From: JAFDVJ01 sp964487505
GTDB lineage: Bacteria > Acidobacteriota > Blastocatellia > Pyrinomonadales > Pyrinomonadaceae
Assembly: GCA_964487505.1 (NCBI GenBank)
Contig: CAZARD010000033.1
Location: 1-38,043, forward strand
Direction of reading: 5' to 3'
Length of the DNA: 38,043 bases
Shown: piece by piece, positions 18,181 to 24,127 of the stretch
Numbering within the stretch: the first letter of the stretch is position 1
Layout of the letters: each line of letters opens with the position of its first letter
The notes under the pieces: model-generated
The model's database searches: none
Seen by the model: only the letters and a program-made list of their open reading frames with translations
What the model was told of the DNA's origin: nothing
Program-made: the position numbers and the translations under genes

Positions 18181-18408
18181 AATCCAAAAGTGCTCGGACT
18201 CCCAATTCGGTTGCAAAACTGCGGTGTTCGCATCTGCGTGACGCTGTTTGAGCCGAAAACCGGCCTTACCCGAATTCACCCGGAGCGATCTTCCGCCATT
18301 CGACCGGATGAAGAAGAAAATAGACCGCGAGCCCGATTGGTTTTGATGGATCGCATCCGGCAAAACAAAATCCGAGGTCTATTTTCTTCGAGTTATCCGC
18401 CGTTGCGC

Positions 18409-18870
18409 TTACTTTCCGTCGACCTTCGGAGGATCGGCAACAGGGATGTTTTGAAACGACGCAACCTTCCAACCGCTCTCGGTTCTTGTAACAACGACCG
18501 TTTCTCTTGATGCTCCGTGACTGTCTTTCATCAGAAATGTTGCGATCGCCACATCCGGACGAACAAACTGAATCGAGTAACCGGAGTTTTCGAGCGTTGG
18601 CTTGCTCGTTTTGTAGTACGTTTCCATCACCCATTGCAGTCTGTTTTTGATCGTTTCACGTCCGGTCAGTTGATCGCCAAACGGGTCGATGTGAACGCAA
18701 TCTTCGGTTAAGAATCCGGCCATTATGTTCACATCCCCGGAGTTCCAGGCGTTGGTGACGTGCGACAACAACGAGATGATCGTCTGCTTATCATCCGATT
18801 GCGTTTGTGCAAAAGCGTTTCCGTTCAGTAGAAGGATTGCAAGTGCAAATCCCAAGATCAAGTTCTTCAC
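18409..18870 (-). CDS. Secreted SnoaL/NTF2-like (DUF4440/SgcJ-type) protein
   Basis: A 153-residue protein with a signal peptide (MKNLILGFALAILLLNGNAFAQ). The mature part has the alpha+beta cone-fold pattern of NTF2-like proteins: an N-terminal helix (ISLLSHVTNAWNSGDVNIMAGFLTEDC), the HIDPFG turn, a TGRETIKNRL helix, and terminal beta strands ending GWKVASFQNIPV. Such domains bind small ligands or act as simple enzymes; no catalytic assignment is possible here. The start codon is GTG, supported by an AAGGAG Shine-Dalgarno about 9 nt upstream. It is followed on the same strand, after 247 bp, by the membrane kinase and is divergent from the ECF sigma gene. All three share lower G+C than their surroundings. 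A periplasmic sensing or stress role is inference. Confidence 0.8.
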   Translation of the reverse strand: MKNLILGFALAILLLNGNAFAQTQSDDKQTIISLLSHVTNAWNSGDVNIMAGFLTEDCVHIDPFGDQLTGRETIKNRLQWVMETYYKTSKPTLENSGYSIQFVRPDVAIATFLMKDSHGASRETVVVTRTESGWKVASFQNIPVADPPKVDGK

Positions 18871-18931
18871 AAATTTCGATCTCCTTTTTTCGATTTAAGG
18901 GCCAGTTTTGCGCCTCAATCCTTTATGCGAC

Positions 18932-18957
18932 TTTTTTTGGCATAACCGCCAAAAAAA
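18932..18957. repeat. Perfect 10-bp inverted repeat upstream of the ECF sigma gene
   Basis: TTTTTTTGGC (18932-18941) and GCCAAAAAAA (18948-18957) are exact reverse complements around a 6-bp centre. The palindrome ends 7 bp before the extended -10 of the sigma gene, covering about -48 to -23 from the expected start. It could be an operator or a hairpin between the divergent genes. Confidence 0.6.
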
Positions 18958-18964
18958 TGTTTTG

Positions 18965-18973
18965 TGGTATTCT
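18965..18973 (+). promoter_or_regulatory. Extended -10 promoter giving a predicted leaderless ECF sigma mRNA
   Basis: TGG plus TATTCT (18968-18973) ends 6 nt before GTG 18980. The start site is therefore expected at or beside the start codon. No Shine-Dalgarno is present. Confidence 0.45.
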
Positions 18974-18979
18974 CTCTTC

Positions 18980-19531
18980 GTGCCGATCACTCAGCTGCTA
19001 AAAGATTGGGGCGATGGAGATCAAGCGGCTTTGGACGAACTTATGCCGCTGGTTTATGACGAATTGCATCGCCAAGCCTCGCGCTATTTGAGGAATGAAC
19101 GCCCAAATCACACTTTGCAAACGACCGCACTGATCCACGAAGCGTATCTAAAATTGCTCGGAGGCGCCCAGATCGAATGGCAAAACCGCAATCATTTTTT
19201 CGCGGTCGCTTCAACCGCGATGCGGCAAATCCTTGTTGACCACGCCCGCAAACGGAAGCGCGAAAAACGCGGCGGTAAGGAAGAAAATCTTCCGCTTGAC
19301 GATTCCTTTCAGATTTCGGCGAATGAAAAATCCGTTGACTTGGTTGCGCTCGACCTTGCCTTGATTCGTCTTGCGAAAATTGATGCAAGGCAAGCAAAAG
19401 TCGTTGAATTGAGGTATTTTTGCGGTCTTTCGATCGACGAAACGGCGGAAGTTCTTGGCATCGCCAACTCGACCGTGCGGCTCGATTGGAATCTGGCAAA
19501 GGCTTGGCTGAAAGAGGAGATTTCAAAATGA
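18980..19531 (+). CDS. ECF-type RNA polymerase sigma factor (acidobacterial Sig-70_X6 type)
   Basis: From GTG 18980 the 183-residue product begins MPITQLLKDWGDGDQAALDE, the usual start of this family; the upstream in-frame extension to 18908 has no family similarity. Region 2 covers about residues 20-90 (LMPLVYDELHRQASRYLR, then HTLQTTALIHEAYLKL) and region 4 about 125-180, with the helix-turn-helix ELRYFCGLSIDETAEVLG. It directs RNA polymerase to a small regulon. Relatives often sit directly upstream of a Ser/Thr kinase gene on the same strand. Here the stop overlaps a new ATG (ATGA) that encodes only MKRWTR before a stop, and the nearest kinase is on the other strand. No anti-sigma gene is adjacent. 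Lower G+C than its neighbours suggests horizontal acquisition. Confidence 0.92.
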   Translation: MPITQLLKDWGDGDQAALDELMPLVYDELHRQASRYLRNERPNHTLQTTALIHEAYLKLLGGAQIEWQNRNHFFAVASTAMRQILVDHARKRKREKRGGKEENLPLDDSFQISANEKSVDLVALDLALIRLAKIDARQAKVVELRYFCGLSIDETAEVLGIANSTVRLDWNLAKAWLKEEISK

Positions 19532-19571
19532 AGCGGTGGACACGCTAACGCCCACAAAGAGGGCCGATGCG

Positions 19572-19592
19572 AAATCCAAAATCGGAAATCCC
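19572..19592. repeat. Three in-phase heptamers (AAATCNN)
   Basis: AAATCCA, AAATCGG and AAATCCC follow one another without gaps. They lie between the convergent ECF sigma and biotinyl-protein genes and have the same 7-bp period as the arrays at 20191, 20325, 24084, 28337 and 28500. Confidence 0.5.
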
Positions 19593-19680
19593 GGTTTCAT
19601 CGCCATCTGCGATTGCTTCCCGAATCAAACGCTTTGCCCTGCGGAAGCCTAGCTGCCGTTCTCCGCGCGGTCGCAAGCGC

Positions 19681-20169
19681 CTATTCGATCACTGCCAGGA
19701 CATCGCCGGCGTTGACGTTGGCGCCTTCCTCGAATCGGATCTCGCGGACGATGCCGTCCTTCGGAGATTTCATCTCATTCTGCATCTTCATCGCCTCGAC
19801 GACGACGACGCCTTCGCCGTGTTTGACCTCGTCGCCGGCGTTCAGCAGGACGCGAACGAGTTTGCCGGGCATCGCGGTCTTTATCTCGGCGATCCCTTCC
19901 GGACCGTCTTCGGACCCGCCGGCGCCGCGGAGTTTTTTCGGATCGAAGATCTTGACCTCGAGTTGATGATTGCCGATGTTGACGATGCCGCTGGGTGCGA
20001 CATAGACCTCGTGGATCTGCCCCTCGGACTTGAGAAGGTAAACGTTCGGCTCGACCTCTGAGGCGTCGAGTTCGTAGGTCCGATCGTCAACGCGCGCAAA
20101 CACCCGTTCGCCGTCGCGCTTGAGTTCGATCTCGTGCTTTTCGTTGTTGAGTTCAGCTTGGAATTTCAT
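19681..20169 (-). CDS. Biotinyl-domain carrier protein (acyl-CoA carboxylase biotin carrier-like)
   Basis: A 162-residue protein whose C-terminal 75 residues form a biotinyl/lipoyl domain with VVVEAMKMQNEM, the biotinylation Lys lying between the two Met residues. The preceding IKTAMPGKLVRVLLNAGDEV and the closing ANVNAGDVLAVIE strands are typical. The N-terminal half (about 1-85) is beta-rich and resembles the linker found before the biotinyl domain of acyl-CoA carboxylase alpha subunits. It should carry carboxyl groups from a biotin carboxylase to a carboxyltransferase in the cytoplasm, but neither partner is encoded in this window. It has no Shine-Dalgarno; an extended -10 ends 8 nt before the ATG. 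Biotin, not lipoate, is inferred from AMKM. Confidence 0.87.
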   Translation of the reverse strand: MKFQAELNNEKHEIELKRDGERVFARVDDRTYELDASEVEPNVYLLKSEGQIHEVYVAPSGIVNIGNHQLEVKIFDPKKLRGAGGSEDGPEGIAEIKTAMPGKLVRVLLNAGDEVKHGEGVVVVEAMKMQNEMKSPKDGIVREIRFEEGANVNAGDVLAVIE

Positions 20170-20177
20170 TGTTTTTG

Positions 20178-20186
20178 TTAATAGCA
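20178..20186 (-). promoter_or_regulatory. Extended -10 promoter giving a predicted leaderless biotinyl-protein mRNA
   Basis: On the minus strand TGC (20186-20184) plus TATTAA (20183-20178) ends 8 nt before ATG 20169. The box lies 5 bp from a heptamer repeat array, so any -35 would fall inside the repeats. Confidence 0.4.
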
Positions 20187-20190
20187 GTTA

Positions 20191-20274
20191 GTAGGCGGTA
20201 GACGGTAGACAGTAGACGGTAGACAGTAGACGGTAGACAGTAGACGGTTGTCGGTCGACAGTAGACAGTAGACG
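20191..20274. repeat. Tandem heptamer array GTAGACR, 12 units
   Basis: Twelve contiguous 7-bp units run without a phase break; nine are exactly GTAGACG or GTAGACA, largely alternating, and the others are GTAGGCG, GTTGTCG and GTCGACA. The array lies just upstream of the biotinyl-protein promoter. It is a short tandem repeat and is not CRISPR-like, as it has no unique spacers. Confidence 0.85.
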
Positions 20275-20324
20275 GTAAAAAGACGTCGTGTCCGTAGCCG
20301 TGCCCGATCGCCAAACAAATTGAA

Positions 20325-20387
20325 ACTTTGCACTTTGCACTTTGCGTTTTCCACTGTCCACTGTCCACTGTCCACCGTCCTACCGTC
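20325..20387. repeat. Second heptamer array (ACTTTGC x3, ACTGTCC x3 and variants), 9 units
   Basis: Nine in-phase 7-bp units: ACTTTGC three times, GTTTTCC, ACTGTCC three times, ACCGTCC and TACCGTC. The last units include the stop codon (20380-20382) of the deoxyhypusine-synthase-like gene, so the array reaches into coding sequence. Confidence 0.8.
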
Positions 20388-21513
20388 TTTCCGACTTCTC
20401 GTATTCCTTCTTGAGAAGGTCCATAAATTCTTTTCGCCGGTCGTAAAGCCTTTTCGGTTCGCGCGGCTCGTGGCGCGCCAATGCGTACGCCGTGATCAAC
20501 GGTAGCGCAACGGTCGAATCGACATAGGCGACGACCGCGTCGGGAAGCTTGTCGGGATCGACCTTGCCCCACGAGACCGCCTCGGCGGGGGTCGCGCCCG
20601 AAAGTCCGCCCGTATCGGGACGCGCGTCCGTGACCTGCAGGAAGTAATCGTGGCCTTTCTCGTCGATACCCAGCACTTCCTGGATCTGCGGTTCGGTCTG
20701 GAGCGCGAAGTTCTTCGGACTTCCGCCGCCGAGAATGAAGATCGCCGATTTCCCGCCCTTCTTTGTCTTTTTTCCCGATTCGACGACGCCGCGCTTTGCC
20801 GCGAGAACGATCGACGCCGTCTCATTGACGTCGAGATTCGGATTGAGCACCAGTTTCCCGCCCTGAAGCTCTTTCGCCGCGATGTTCATCCCGATCGACG
20901 AATCTCCGGGGGACGACGTATAGACCGGGACGCCGAATTCGTACGCAACGGCAAGCAGCGATTTCTCCTTGATGCCGAGCTTCTTCTCGCGTTCGCGGAT
21001 GTATTTGCCGGCCAGATAATGGAACTCGGCCGAGCTCATCGGCTTCTGAAACTCGTCGTGTTCGATGAGACGTCTGAAAAACTCGTCCGTGTCGAGCAGG
21101 ACCGAGTAATCGAAGAAGATATCGAAGATCCGAACGACCTCTTCTTCGCGGAGCACACGGTCGTCAAGCTTTGCGTCGCCCTGATGGAGCGAGAGCCCGA
21201 TTCCGAAATGCGTGTCGTGATATAGGTTCGCGCCGGTCGAGATCATCCAATCGATGAACCCTGCCTTGATGAGCGGTATCAGCGCCGAGATCCCGAGTCC
21301 GGCCGGAGTCAACGCGCCGGTCAGCGTGACGCCGATCGTGACGTCGGGCTCGAGCATCTTCCTCGTGAACAGCTGACAGGCCTCGCGCAAACGCGCGGCG
21401 TTGTAGGCCATAAACGATTCGTCGATCAGATCGGCGAGTTTCGTGTCGCCGTCGATGGGTGTCGGATCGATCCGTTTGCCGGACAGGAACCGGCTCTTTT
21501 TCTTCTTTGACAT
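20380..21513 (-). CDS. Deoxyhypusine synthase family protein
   Basis: A 377-residue protein from ATG 21513. It matches the deoxyhypusine/homospermidine synthase fold: TLTGALTPAGLG near the N-terminus, STGANLYHD, SSPGDSSIGMN, ILGGGSPKNF with the Lys (residue 267) that aligns with the imine-forming Lys of eukaryotic DHS, and GATPAEAVSWGKVDPD near the end. The family transfers the aminobutyl group of spermidine, using NAD, to a Lys of eIF5A or to another amine. Bacteria lack eIF5A, so the acceptor here is unknown; polyamine synthesis is the likeliest role. It starts 1 bp after the stop of a small membrane-protein gene and so is co-transcribed with it. Its 3' end runs into a heptamer repeat array. 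Confidence 0.88.
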   Translation of the reverse strand: MSKKKKSRFLSGKRIDPTPIDGDTKLADLIDESFMAYNAARLREACQLFTRKMLEPDVTIGVTLTGALTPAGLGISALIPLIKAGFIDWMISTGANLYHDTHFGIGLSLHQGDAKLDDRVLREEEVVRIFDIFFDYSVLLDTDEFFRRLIEHDEFQKPMSSAEFHYLAGKYIREREKKLGIKEKSLLAVAYEFGVPVYTSSPGDSSIGMNIAAKELQGGKLVLNPNLDVNETASIVLAAKRGVVESGKKTKKGGKSAIFILGGGSPKNFALQTEPQIQEVLGIDEKGHDYFLQVTDARPDTGGLSGATPAEAVSWGKVDPDKLPDAVVAYVDSTVALPLITAYALARHEPREPKRLYDRRKEFMDLLKKEYEKSERR

Positions 21514-21514
21514 C

Positions 21515-21802
21515 CTATTCAGTTTCGTTGTGCTGTTTGAATCTTCGTTCATTCACGAACCAGTTTATCGCCGCCCATATGATGCCGATGACGAGAAAGA
21601 TCCCGGAATAAACGAGCAGATTCGTCGGTTCGAAGAAATACTCGATCTCTCGCCCGGGCAAGAAGCGGCTGAGCGCGAACTGCGCGATCGACATCATCGC
21701 CATCATAAAGATTCCCCAGAAAATGCCGAAGACCCCGATAAAGAAGACCGGGCCTTTGGCGCGCATCTTTTTCCAACGATCCAATTGTTTTGTGTCGTTC
21801 AA
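21515..21802 (-). CDS. Small two-helix membrane protein of unknown function
   Basis: A 95-residue protein with two predicted transmembrane helices, about residues 17-45 (GPVFFIGVFGIFWGIFMMAM) and 61-85 (LLVYSGIFLVIGIIWAAINW), and charged termini. The start codon is TTG, supported by a strong CGGAGGT Shine-Dalgarno about 8 nt upstream. The stop is 1 bp from the ATG of the deoxyhypusine-synthase-like gene, so the pair forms an operon. No family is recognised. It is a plausible real gene because of the clean ribosome-binding site, clear topology and tight coupling. Confidence 0.72.
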   Translation of the reverse strand: MNDTKQLDRWKKMRAKGPVFFIGVFGIFWGIFMMAMMSIAQFALSRFLPGREIEYFFEPTNLLVYSGIFLVIGIIWAAINWFVNERRFKQHNETE

Positions 21803-22002
21803 CGTTTTCTACCTCCGTTGGCGTTGCCGCGGCGCCGGAACAACCGGGGCAATGGCAGGCTTCAAAGCGTCTACGGAATTCATCCTAAAGACGCGAATCA
21901 AGATCGACGCCTTCGCGCCGGCAACCACCGCGTGACGGTCCGCAGTCGCAAACGTCACCGCAACGCTGGCACGATCGTTTCAGTTCGACGGGTCTCAAGT
22001 GA

Positions 22003-22638
22003 TCATTTGTTCGGCTGCTTTGTGATCCGCAGGTACGGTTTCACCTCGCGCCAGCCGGCCGGGAATTTCTCCTTCGCCGCTTCGTTCGAGAGCGCCGGCA
22101 CGATGATGCAATCGTCGCCGTCCTTCCAGTTGACGGGCGTCGCGACGCTGTAGTTCGTTGTCAGCTGAAGCGAATCGATGACGCGCAGGATCTCGTCGAA
22201 ATTCCGGCCCGTGCTCGCCGGATACGTGATCGTCAGTTTGACCTTTTTGTCGGGCCCGACGACATAAACCGAACGGACCGTGAACGTGTCGCTTGCGTTC
22301 GGGTGGATCATATCGTAAAGATCCGAGACCTTTCGGTCGGCATCGGCGATCATCGGGAAATTGACGGCCGTACCCTGAGTTTCCTCGATATCCTTCTCCC
22401 AGCCGAGGTGCGACTCGAGCGGATCCACGCTCAGACCGATGACCTTGACGTTTCGCTTGTCGAATTCGGGTTTGAGCCTCGCAGCCATTCCGAGTTCTGT
22501 CGTGCAGACCGGTGTGTAGTCCTTCGGATGCGAGAAAAGGACACCCCAGCTATCGCCGAGCCACTCGTGGAAACTTATCGTTCCGTGGGTGGTTTCAGCG
22601 GTGAAATCGGGGGCCGTATCGCCTAATCTGATAGCCAT
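22003..22638 (-). CDS. Peroxiredoxin, 1-Cys (Prx6) type
   Basis: A 211-residue thiol peroxidase. The peroxidatic Cys45 sits in HPKDYTPVCTTELG, with the conserved Pro and Thr of the active site. The Prx6-type C-terminal extension is present (SLQLTTNYSVATPVNWKDGDD). It reduces hydrogen peroxide and organic hydroperoxides, probably in the cytoplasm since no signal peptide is seen. A second Cys lies in DDCIIVPAL, at a place not typical of a 2-Cys resolving residue. An AAGGAG Shine-Dalgarno 8 nt upstream fixes the start. Its own promoter is predicted at 22718-22745. About 200 bp without a recognisable element separates it from the next gene downstream. Confidence 0.93.
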   Translation of the reverse strand: MAIRLGDTAPDFTAETTHGTISFHEWLGDSWGVLFSHPKDYTPVCTTELGMAARLKPEFDKRNVKVIGLSVDPLESHLGWEKDIEETQGTAVNFPMIADADRKVSDLYDMIHPNASDTFTVRSVYVVGPDKKVKLTITYPASTGRNFDEILRVIDSLQLTTNYSVATPVNWKDGDDCIIVPALSNEAAKEKFPAGWREVKPYLRITKQPNK

Positions 22639-22717
22639 TTCTTGGTTCTCCTTTTCGTATTGGTCCGAGACCAGCCGGCGACCGCCGCGCTGATCGGAAT
22701 TCTTTCAGTTCAATTCA

Positions 22718-22745
22718 AGATTATCACACGGTAAATCGCGGGCAA
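22718..22745 (-). promoter_or_regulatory. Sigma-70-like promoter of the peroxiredoxin gene
   Basis: On the minus strand there is TTGCCC (22745-22740), a 16-bp spacer and TAATCT (22723-22718), preceded by TGA as an extended -10. GATAAT shifted by 2 bp is an alternative. The leader would be about 70 nt. Confidence 0.4.
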
Positions 22746-22759
22746 ACGCGATCGGAACG

Positions 22760-24073
22760 CTATGATTCGGGCTCGCGTTCGTCGCTTTCCGGCGCCGGAC
22801 GGATCCTCAAACGTGTCAGTCGTTTTTCGTCGGCGGCGAGGATCTCGACCTCAAGGCCGTGCACGTCGATCGTCTCGCCGACCTTCGGAACGTAACCCGT
22901 TTCGCTGATCACAAGTCCGGCGATGGTCGTGACCTCTTCGTCATCGATCTCGACGTCGAAAAGCTTTTCGATCTTGCCGATTTCGAGCGATGCCGGGACA
23001 TCGTAGCTCCCGTTCTCGCCCTCGATGAACTCGACGATCTCCTCTTTTTCAATGTCCTCGTCCTCGATTTCGCCGACGATCTCCTCGACTATGTCCTCGA
23101 CGGTCACGAGTCCGGCCACCCCGCCGTATTCATCGACGACGACCGCGATCTGGACGTGGTTAAGTTGCATCGCCTTAAGCAGATCGGCCGCCGACTTCGT
23201 CTCCGGAACGAAGAATGCCGGTCGCGCGTACGAAGCGATCGGTTCGTTCTCTTTCCCGTCCGCCCACGCGTGGAGCAGGTCCCGGACGTAGATCATGCCT
23301 TCGATGTTGTCGATCGTGTCGCGGTACAGGGGCATTCGCGAGTATTTTTCTTCGTTGATCAGGTCGCGAGCCTGGCGGACCGTGGCTCCGACCGAAAGCG
23401 CGCAGATCTCGGTCCTCGGAGTCATGATCTCGCCGGCGCGGGTCTCGGAAAACTCGACCATCGTCTCGATCAGTTCGCGCTCGCTCTCTTCGATGATGCC
23501 TTCCGCTTCGCCGACCTCCATCAGCGCCTGAAAGTTGTCGGCGTCTTCCTCGCGCTCGGACTCCGTCTGCGCGTTCGGCGCGATGGAGGTTTCGAGCGAT
23601 GCCTGGATCTTGCCTCGGAACGATGGCTCGACGGGATCGGCTATGAACGGCACGATCTCGTACAGGGGCCGGACGATCGGGAGAAGAAAGAGAAGTTTCT
23701 TCTCCGGCTCAGTTCGTGTCAGGAACCACGGGACGATCTGCCTGAAAAAGACCGAGAGCGTCAGCCCGATCGCGATCGAATAACCCAGAAGTTCCGAATG
23801 GCTGCGGAAGAACGAGAGTACGATGACGGTCACAAGAACCGAGAACAGAATCAGGATGATCTGGATCGTAGCCGAAAGCGCAAATCGGAACCGCGGTCGG
23901 TTCTCAAGGATCTGCTGCAGAAAAATGAAGGTTTTCTGTTTCGGGGATTCCTCAAGATCAGCAAGCAGGCGCCGCAGGCTGACGTCCGAAAGCTGCGAGA
24001 ACGACATATCGACCGTCGCCAAAAAGACGACCAGGACCAGCAGGAATACCGCGACGGCGATTTCGATTTCCAT
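22760..24073 (-). CDS. CNNM/CorC-type membrane protein (DUF21, CBS pair, transporter-associated domain)
   Basis: A 437-residue protein. The N-terminal half has about three to four hydrophobic helices (residues 5-25, 70-110, 125-140) matching the DUF21/CNNM transmembrane domain. EIMTPRTEI (about residue 215) starts a tandem CBS pair that continues through SRMPLYRD, GMIYVRDLL, VVVDEYGGVAGLVTVEDIVEEIVGE. A C-terminal CorC_HlyC domain contains SYDVPASLEIGKIEKLFDV and GLVISETGYVPKVGE. Family members are linked to Mg2+/Co2+ efflux or envelope integrity in the inner membrane, often regulated by adenine nucleotides at the CBS domains. It is divergent from a penicillin acylase gene, with 54 bp between the start codons. 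No Shine-Dalgarno is obvious; TACTGT lies 5 nt before the ATG. Confidence 0.9.
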   Translation of the reverse strand: MEIEIAVAVFLLVLVVFLATVDMSFSQLSDVSLRRLLADLEESPKQKTFIFLQQILENRPRFRFALSATIQIILILFSVLVTVIVLSFFRSHSELLGYSIAIGLTLSVFFRQIVPWFLTRTEPEKKLLFLLPIVRPLYEIVPFIADPVEPSFRGKIQASLETSIAPNAQTESEREEDADNFQALMEVGEAEGIIEESERELIETMVEFSETRAGEIMTPRTEICALSVGATVRQARDLINEEKYSRMPLYRDTIDNIEGMIYVRDLLHAWADGKENEPIASYARPAFFVPETKSAADLLKAMQLNHVQIAVVVDEYGGVAGLVTVEDIVEEIVGEIEDEDIEKEEIVEFIEGENGSYDVPASLEIGKIEKLFDVEIDDEEVTTIAGLVISETGYVPKVGETIDVHGLEVEILAADEKRLTRLRIRPAPESDEREPES

Positions 24074-24083
24074 AAGCGACAGT

Positions 24084-24118
24084 AAATGTTAAATTGAAAG
24101 CTCGAAATAGTAAATTCC
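24084..24118. repeat. Degenerate heptamer array (AAATNNN-like), 5 units
   Basis: AAATGTT, AAATTGA, AAGCTCG, AAATAGT and AAATTCC run in 7-bp phase between two divergent start codons, so the array overlaps both promoter regions. The third unit is poorly matched. Confidence 0.4.
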
Positions 24119-24127
24119 GATCTAGCT

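Noticed and set aside
18162..18233. 24-residue N-terminal extension of the kinase
   Set aside because: It lacks family similarity, has no ribosome-binding site and would overlap the possible -10 box; kept only as an alternative start.
20191..20274. CRISPR-like array
   Set aside because: The units are 7 bp, contiguous and without spacers, so this is a simple tandem repeat.
22859..24085. Long open frame (408 codons) on the plus strand opposite the CNNM/CorC gene
   Set aside because: Its sequence is low-complexity Asp/Arg/Leu-rich, as expected for the antisense of a G+C-rich gene; the minus-strand protein has complete domains.
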